From Isohypsibius dastychi (taxonomy: Eukaryota > Tardigrada > Eutardigrada > Parachela > Isohypsibiidae), in NCBI GenBank assembly GCA_034696485.1, contig JAQIWT010000290.1:1-24691 (forward strand): a stretch of 24,691 nt of DNA, read 5' to 3'. The notes beneath the pieces were generated by a model. That model worked only from the letters and a program-made list of their open reading frames with translations, did not search any database and was not told where the DNA came from. Each line of letters opens with the position of its first letter. Position 1 is the first letter of the stretch. This document shows, piece after piece, positions 19,201 through 24,691 of this stretch. A program made the position numbers and the translations under genes.

Positions 19201-19754
19201 TATTCCGTTGCGGACATAGTCAGCCTAGCAGACGCAAAACCAAAGGTTAGTGGCGAGTGTTTTCAACTTAATTTTCAACCAAATCACGATTTGGCGCACA
19301 GAAATCTGCATTTCAATATACGTTTTTATTAGCTCTGCCTTCAGCGAGGTATGGAGTGCCAACCAGCTGAATGGGAGTGTGAGCATGGGCTGAAGTGTAT
19401 ACCTGTTGGGTTTGGGTTGTTCTGGAAGTGCGGTGAGGTATGTACAAATGAAAACCCTTCTATTAATCGGAAACCGTTCATGTCACGAATGTATCTATAC
19501 AGTTCTCATGTGCACTTAAAGGACAGGAGTGCAGTAGTGACGAAGATTACTGTACGACGGGTGGCAACAATTTCGTCTGTCGTGGGGGCAGTACAAAGTA
19601 TAACTATAAGCATACCGGAGTTTGTGACATTCCTGAACCCGATGATGAAAGGAGACAACTCCGGCGACAAGACAAACTGCGAATGTTGAAAGAAAAGTTT
19701 CGAATGGTCGTTTGTGGAGCAACTCACAGCAAATACAACTTTGAAGTTCTTTGA
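19201..19754 (+). CDS. cysteine-rich unit B, no visible start exon (partial or alternative 3' exons of gene A)
   Basis: Exons: 19201-19245, 19333-19437, 19503-19754, all phase 0 with good TTTGCAG, TTATTAG and ATACAG acceptors. The first codes YSVADIVSLADAKPK, similar in place and opening to exon 5 of gene A. The second is the five-cysteine module with a longer last gap (C-x6-C-x6-C-x5-C-x10-C). The third has C-x6-C-x5-YC-x8-C-x13-C, then the extra Cys (MVVCG) and the stop. The usual DEDCC is DEDYC, leaving eleven cysteines, an odd number. I find no signal-peptide exon between gene A and here. Because gene A exon 4 also ends in phase 0, splicing from it into 19201 would give one longer two-module protein. 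Otherwise this is a decaying copy. AATAAA lies at 19832. Confidence 0.7.
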
Positions 19755-20685
19755 ACTGATTTAATTTAAGGCGCGCTTTCAAATCGACATCCCATGTATG
19801 ACTGACCATCCGAGAATCTTTCTACGACACAAATAAAATACTTGGATGGGGGATGTAATGGTTGTTCGGTTTAGCTATCCAGTTTTTAACGAGGTTATCG
19901 ATTGAACGAGATAAGCCGAGGACTTTGTATCTATGCTAGATAAATATGCACCGGTCAGTGTTGATCATGAAGTGGTTGGGTGGTTGAGCCCAATTGTACA
20001 AGTTGCGTGTCGTCATGTTTGAAGTCGAGTCCAGAACGATCGGAAATGTAGTACTGGCATTAAGAAGCGCTGAAGTCTTGCTATCGCTGTTGCCAAAGTG
20101 CGCGGGGCCTGAGTTGACTTTTCTTTAAATAACGTTTCTGCTTCCCTAATCGTTGCCATTGCTTCCGTAATTCCCGTTGCCATAAATGCTGCGTTGCAGT
20201 GATGAACTTCTCGTTTTGAGCCTGGTATTCAAAACGCAAATTACAAAAATAGGGAATTCACCTAACATTTTTTGTCGGTCTACGGGTTGAAAGCAAATCA
20301 CCACTCTAATAAGTTGACAGCAGTACCTTGGTTTAGGTACCAAACTATCAAAAGCTTTCCTCTTATTCCGTGCTAGAGAAAGCGTATGGTACAAAGGCGA
20401 AGCCAACTTGGACATCTCTTGAATACAACTGCAAGCGGAGCAGACAAAGCGCGGGACCGACTATGACAACGAGGTGTAACTTACACCTAAGCAGCTAATC
20501 TAACAGGCTCCTGGCACCTGACTTGATGCGACTAGAACTGCAACTGCAGTCTTTCTATTCTGACCATCTGGAACCCACTTAAGTAGCCTGCACCGTAATC
20601 GCCATAAAATGGCAAAGACGAAACTCTAATAAAGCCGAAACATACTTCAAGCGAATTTTGCACGAGTTTGACTCAGTTTGCAGCA
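19755..20685. other. intergenic between units B and C
   Basis: AATAAA at 19832-19837 is the likely poly(A) signal of unit B, 78 nt after its stop. On the minus strand a frame from about 20223 to 20090, following a TACCAG acceptor, reads as a basic helix-prone segment rich in Gln, Arg and Trp. An overlapping frame reads GNGNYGSNGN. Neither can be joined to a start, so neither is called. CATAAAA near 20605 is a weak TATA box for unit C. Confidence 0.45.
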
Positions 20686-21366
20686 ATGTTAAATACCGTT
20701 CTTTTGTCTGTTCTGGTGGCAGCAATTATCCCGAGCTTGGAAGTAAGTTCCATTCCCACAGCATTGGTAGCAGGTTTGGCATGATCCTACACACTCTGAC
20801 AGAATACCTAAGAGTATTCTTTCTACCACAGAGTGTTCATCGTTTCAGGCAGGTTCGCATCGAGACTGGATCGTGCCAATAATAAAACCAGTGTATAAGG
20901 TATGTTGAAACTTTCAACATACGCTCATCACTTTCAACTTGAAAGTGATAAAGTTTTCTGAATACTTGGCAGATATCTGTGAGCAACTCAATTGTCCGCC
21001 TATTTTGGGATGAAGTGTTCCTTGAAACTTCTAACTTACCCTTTTCACATCATTCCAGACATGTCTGCCACGTGGCGCGGATTGCATTCCTGGAGGATGG
21101 GAGTGTGGCAAGGGCTTGAAGTGCACACGTGACCGGAAATGTGATACGGTATACGCGAATGGCATCCCAAATGGATAATCAAGACTAGATATCTTCCTTT
21201 ACAGCACTGGTGCGGAGGATCAGCCCGGGAGTGTCACAGTGACGAAGATTGCTGTGTCAGCGATGGAGATCAGCTGTTATGTCGAGGAAGCCAACGCTGT
21301 GGACCACCGGATGATATCGAAAAAGGTTACGAGCGGGATCGTATCCATGCTGTATGTCCGGTCTGA
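20686..21366 (+). CDS. cysteine-rich secreted protein C (119 aa, 4 exons)
   Basis: Exons: 20686-20742, 20849-20899, 21059-21148, 21205-21366, all phase 0. The signal peptide is MLNTVLLSVLVAAIIPSLE. Exon 2 is a 17-residue linker; its acceptor is TTTCAG at 20848, because an earlier CACAG would run into a stop. Exon 3 has C-x6-C-x6-C-x5-C-x5-C, identical spacing to gene A. Exon 4 has C-x6-C-x5-CC-x8-C-x5-C with SDEDCC, then one Cys three residues from the end. Twelve cysteines, all pairable, in a shorter chain than A: probably the minimal form of the family. Secreted, function unknown. The donor of intron 2 lies inside a perfect palindrome (20900-20922). Confidence 0.85.
20900..20922. repeat. 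perfect 11-bp palindrome on a 5' splice site
   Basis: GTATGTTGAAA, one central C, then its exact reverse complement. The first six bases are the donor GTATGT of intron 2 of gene C, so a hairpin in the pre-mRNA would hide the splice site. Confidence 0.85.
20927..20949. repeat. second perfect 11-bp palindrome in the same intron
   Basis: ATCACTTTCAA, one central C, then its exact reverse complement, only 4 nt after the first palindrome. Both share CTTTCAAC, so pairing between the two is also possible and would compete with the donor-hiding hairpin. Confidence 0.85.
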
Positions 21367-22029
21367 TGACCCCCAGTACAGTTTCCTGGAAATGTGCGAA
21401 ATGGATGGAAATAGCGATAACCTCCGTGAATGAATGATAACTAAATCGAGATTTGAGGCCGATTATTCAACGCTGAGACTCCTTCGATTAGTTAGGAATT
21501 GATCAATCTGACTGATTGTGAGTTTGGGTAGAATACGTTGCCAGATATTGGTTTATCGGTTCTAGTTTTTAAATTAAACGGGGAATATCGGAAAATAACG
21601 GTAGTTGTAATTGGTCTGTAAAACGTTCACCCACTGATTCAACAAGAAAGCTAGCTTAACTATCGCAAAAGTTGGTGATTGACTTGCGACACAAAAACAT
21701 AACATAAGGCTAGCTAAGGTAATTTTTCGTCAAGAGCTCAGAAACCGCAAAAAGTGGAAAGCTTGCCGATATCAGTTTCTAATGTTATAAATCGGGTACC
21801 GCGAGAGAGAGATTTGAACGTAGATGAGTTTCCATCGTTGTTTTGACAGCATCTCAAAAGAGACGGCAAATTTTGCTGAATTACAATTTTAAATATACCA
21901 GCAAAAACATTGGCATTTTTCCTAATAATCTGATTTAAAATCAGATTATCTTGTCCACCCAACATTTATCTCCTATTCTGTCACCCGTTTTTCACATATT
22001 TTGGTTGGCACCTCCGGTCAGAAATAGCT
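21367..22029. other. intergenic, one perfect palindrome
   Basis: 3' flank of gene C. No gene seen and no AATAAA that I can assign. At 21925-21949 a 25-nt perfect palindrome has 12-bp arms (ATAATCTGATTT) around a single A. The right part leads into degenerate copies of the tandem array. Confidence 0.5.
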
Positions 22030-22444
22030 CTTCTGGTTGAAAATTCCATTTCCGGTTGAAAATGACACTTCCAAGTGGAAATGGCACTTCCGGTTGAAAA
22101 TGGCACTTCCGGTTGAAAATGTCACTTCCGTTTGAAAATGGCACTTCCGGTTGAAAATGTCACTTCCGGTTGAAAATGTCACTTCCGGTTGAAAATGTCA
22201 CTTCCGGTTGAAAATGTCACTTCCGGTTGAAAATGGCACTTCCGGTTGAAAATGTCACTTCCGGTTGAAAACGGCACTTCCGGTTGAAAATGTCACTTCC
22301 GGTTGAAAATGTCACTTCCGGTTGTTTTTGTCACTTCCGGTTGTTTTTGTCACTTCCGGTTGTTTTTCTGACTTCCGGTTGTTTTTCTGACTTCCGGTTG
22401 TTTTTGTCACTTTCGGTTGTTTTTGGCACTTCGGTTGTTTTTCT
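22030..22444. repeat. 22-copy, 19-bp tandem array (minisatellite) with ETS-type sites
   Basis: The unit is CACTTCCGGTTGAAAATGT. About 22 copies are in register from 22030; the first three are degraded. Copies 4-15 have the GAAAAT form with a T/G-alternating end, and copies 16-22 have GTTTTT in its place, so the array consists of two sub-blocks. The core ACTTCCGG occurs intact in 16 copies, 14 of them as CACTTCCGG. Its reverse complement, CCGGAAGTG, is the consensus of ETS-family factors such as GABP and ELK. Reading frames across it are artefacts of the repeat. Confidence 0.95.
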
Positions 22445-22921
22445 ATTGGGGGGTGGGGGGTGGTGGAACAGTCAGGGGGTTTGAGGTTTTGGAAAACCTT
22501 ATAACATATGTTTCAATGGGAGGCGTGGCTAAAGGTTTAAATATAGTGGGGGGTCGGCCGAATGGACCAATGGGATTAACCTTTCCAAATTTCAAAAATC
22601 CGAAAAACCTGGCCCACTCTTGTGATCAGGGATTGTGGGTCCCCCCCCCCCCCCCGTGGGGGGGGGGACAAAAACCAAAGCTCCTTTTGTGAATACTCGA
22701 AGCTGCATGTGTAGTATAGTGTCTGCTGTTGGCCCCTTCGATATAGCTTACGGTAGATGGGCAAGCAGTAAAATTCAATTTGGCTAAAAAATGCGCTCCG
22801 CGATAGCACGTAACTGGTCGTGTTCTACTGCAATATGTCTGGAGAACTGGCATAGCAGTAGCTTCTCCGAAAGGACTCGTATATTCCCTCGTCACACACT
22901 ACGGTTCCCCTTGTCCATATT

Positions 22922-22953
22922 GTAACGCTTTCGATTTGTATCGAAAACGTTAC
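22922..22953. repeat. 14-bp inverted repeat with 4-nt loop
   Basis: GTAACGCTTTCGAT and ATCGAAAACGTTAC surround TTGT; the only mismatch is C versus A near the middle of the arm, which becomes G-U in a minus-strand transcript. Confidence 0.65.
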
Positions 22954-23469
22954 CGGACGAAAGAGTCACTCATTGTTGAACACGATGAACACTACCCTAA
23001 CTTGCGCTCGTCCGTGGGTCTCGGATTTGTGAGTCAGTCTACAACGCCAGGGCTCTTTCTCTTGACGCATTCTACTGTTTCAATTACGCGACGTTTTGAA
23101 GTCTTACTTTCTTTGCACTGAGCCACGACGCATGTAAACGCTAGCGGCTAGAGTTTCCGCAGTACGAGGAGGAGTGAGGCAGCAGGGGAGTGGCGCGAGA
23201 CACCTTATAGCTATTCGGAGTACCCGCTTCGGTCTTTCCGCAGGCACCAAAAGCCACGATTAGTTTTCGCGGTAGTAAAATATAAGACACATCGTTGACA
23301 AAGGTTTGGGCAGTACACGATGGTTGGGGAGCCATGTGTCTTCGACAGAGACACAAAGGGTTCCGATATTTGTATTACAACATTCTCATAACTTCTAAAG
23401 GAAGGAACGTCCGAATACTGACATGTCTTTGAGCTCCGCGGAAATACTGAGAGCGTATGGAACTGTATC

Positions 23470-23476
23470 TATAAAG
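23470..23476 (+). promoter_or_regulatory. TATA box upstream of the kinase gene
   Basis: TATAAAG about 190 nt before the kinase ATG, the third use of this heptamer before a plus-strand gene in the window. Confidence 0.35.
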
Positions 23477-23659
23477 ACATTCACCCGGGTTGATAATGAT
23501 AACGTACCTATACAACAACCAACCGTGCAGTCCAATTAGGTCACTCGCCGAGAAGTGATTAGATTTGTCACAATGCTATCAGAACAGCTCCTGATACCAG
23601 CGAACTAGTTAAAGGAAACATTTTATAGAACTGGATTGTGTTTGCGAGTGGAGAAAAGA

Positions 23660-24691
23660 ATGGAGAACTTCACGTCTTATGAAATTCGCGAAGACCTCGG
23701 CTTGATTTCTTCTACCAGGAGATCTCGGGTCTTTCATGGACGGAGAAACCAGCTGTTGGCTATCAAACAAATCACGTTCATGCATCCATCGGAAATCGGG
23801 ATAGAGGAACTAAAAAAGCTTGCTACGCTTGTTCATAAAAATGTTGTTGAGCACGTTGGGTTTAACATTTGCCAGGACATACCGAAAAACCATCCAGGTT
23901 TTTACGAAATCGTAATGGTGATGTGCACAGGGGGAACTTTGACGCAAGCTATTCAACAAAAAACTTTCCCCCCTGATCGGCTAGTAAAATGGACATCGGA
24001 GATTCTTAATGGACTGGCGTACATACATTTTAGGAGGATTATCCACCGTGACATCAAAAGTGACAACATCTTTCTCGATAGCCCGTTAAGTGACCATTCT
24101 GTCTTGAAAATTGAGGATTTCGACACAGTCAAACATCTGGGAGGAGCGCATACTCGCAGTCAGGAAGGTGGACTCGATGTTGGCACAGCGTTTTTTATGT
24201 CACCAGAAATGATTGGTGATACGAACGCGGGTAATGTCGGCAGGAAAACAGATATTTGGAGTTTTGGTTGCGTTGTTCTGCACATGATCACTAGGAAATT
24301 GTCGTTTTACGGCCATGAGATCCGCGAAAAACAAATCGGGCTACACATTCTACATGGAGGATGTCCACTGATTCCTCACGAAATTTCGGAAAATATGAAA
24401 GGATTTCTCCTCAAGTGCCTCGAGCGAAAACCTGAAAGCAGATCAAGTGCGGACGAGTTGTTGGACCATAATATTTTTCGGACTGACCACGGTTCCATGA
24501 ACTTGACTGGTTTTGCATCCGAGAAAGTCAAGAACGAGTTGCAGGAGTTACACGGTAAAAAGGCTTGGATTATGAATGATCTGTTGATGGAAATAGAAAA
24601 CAAGCTTGGTGAGGCTGAAGAAATCAGCCAAATCAGGAAAAAAAGTCAAGAACAAACCATTTTTGATGAGGACCTGACCATCAAAATCGAA
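23660..24691 (+). CDS. protein kinase, STE/MAP3K-like, DFG changed to DFD (344 aa, truncated by window edge)
   Basis: One open exon, still open at the edge; the start at 23660 is the first ATG after an in-frame stop at 23606. Kinase landmarks: K36 in LLAIKQ (VAIK lysine), HRDIKSDN at 129-136 with catalytic D131 and N136, MSPE at 180-183, DIWSFG at 198-203 and R261 in lobe C. The glycine loop is degenerate (only G14 and G27 remain around an SSTRRS stretch). The magnesium-binding DFG is D153-F154-D155. The activation segment and DIWSFGCVVLHMITRK resemble STE11/MEKK kinases. After the domain (about 275 on) comes a charged helical stretch with coiled-coil character. It could be an active kinase with altered metal handling, or a pseudokinase. 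No transmembrane or extracellular domain is seen in this part. Substrate unknown. Confidence 0.9.
   Translation, partial: MENFTSYEIREDLGLISSTRRSRVFHGRRNQLLAIKQITFMHPSEIGIEELKKLATLVHKNVVEHVGFNICQDIPKNHPGFYEIVMVMCTGGTLTQAIQQKTFPPDRLVKWTSEILNGLAYIHFRRIIHRDIKSDNIFLDSPLSDHSVLKIEDFDTVKHLGGAHTRSQEGGLDVGTAFFMSPEMIGDTNAGNVGRKTDIWSFGCVVLHMITRKLSFYGHEIREKQIGLHILHGGCPLIPHEISENMKGFLLKCLERKPESRSSADELLDHNIFRTDHGSMNLTGFASEKVKNELQELHGKKAWIMNDLLMEIENKLGEAEEISQIRKKSQEQTIFDEDLTIKIE

Larger units (their letters stand above)
22445..23659. other. G/C-tract and intergenic region upstream of the kinase
   Basis: Starts with G6-T-G6-T-GG-T-GG (22448-22466), a possible G-quadruplex on the plus strand. Later 15 C (22641-22655), GT and 9 G (22658-22666) form a near-palindromic tract prone to hairpins and sequencing error. 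A 14-bp hairpin with a TTGT loop and one mismatch is at 22922-22953. No gene motif is seen between 22950 and 23650. Confidence 0.5.

Noticed and set aside
17940-21366. Calling the cysteine-rich cluster a toxin family
   Set aside because: Knottin-like cysteine spacing is shared by many harmless secreted proteins; nothing here shows toxicity.
22030-22444. CRISPR array
   Set aside because: Units are contiguous 19-mers without unique spacers, and the genome is eukaryotic.
22284-22692. ORFs running through the tandem array and G/C tracts
   Set aside because: Open only because the 19-bp unit lacks stops in some frames; the products are repeat translations.

Overview
This is a gene-dense stretch of nuclear DNA from a multicellular animal. 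Every multi-exon gene uses GT-AG introns, many only about 51-70 nt long. The proteins are animal families: an aminergic-type GPCR, prepro-carboxypeptidases, a Ly6/uPAR protein, a hexa-EF-hand calbindin, a cytosolic sulfotransferase and small secreted peptides. Compact spacing, tiny introns and clusters of orphan secreted proteins suggest a small-genome invertebrate, possibly an ecdysozoan such as a tardigrade. The species is inference only.

Layout: (1) 447-1567, minus: three-exon rhodopsin-class GPCR. (2) 2832-3394, minus: three-exon orphan secreted basic protein, followed by a MITE-like element at 4030-4173. (3) 4459-6414 and 7739-9778, minus: tandem M14A zinc carboxypeptidases. Each has 11 exons and 446 residues, and they differ at the residue that sets substrate specificity. 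A degenerate tRNA-like sequence and a strong inverted repeat lie between them. (4) 10220-10697, minus: two-exon Ly6/three-finger secreted protein. (5) 12076-13824, minus: ten-exon calbindin/secretagogin-type protein with six canonical EF-hands. (6) 14522-15956, plus: six-exon cytosolic sulfotransferase, divergent from the EF-hand gene. (7) 16454-16714, minus: single-exon 86-residue secreted protein ending Gly-Arg-Arg. (8) 17940-21366, plus: cluster of three homologous cysteine-rich secreted units (A, B, C) built from symmetric phase-0 exons. Unit B has no visible signal-peptide exon and may be an alternative 3' part of gene A. (9) 22030-22444: 22-copy, 19-bp tandem array carrying ETS-type CACTTCCGG sites, followed by G-rich and C/G tracts. 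(10) 23660 to the right edge, plus: protein kinase with DFG changed to DFD, incomplete in this window.

I see no operon logic. Links are by duplication (carboxypeptidases, cysteine-rich cluster) and by the high share of secreted products: at least seven of about eleven units have or imply a signal peptide. Exon joins were read by eye from splice consensus, reading phase and family motifs. Several genes were absent as continuous reading frames and appeared only after splicing, notably the Ly6 gene, the 122-residue secreted gene and the cysteine-rich cluster.
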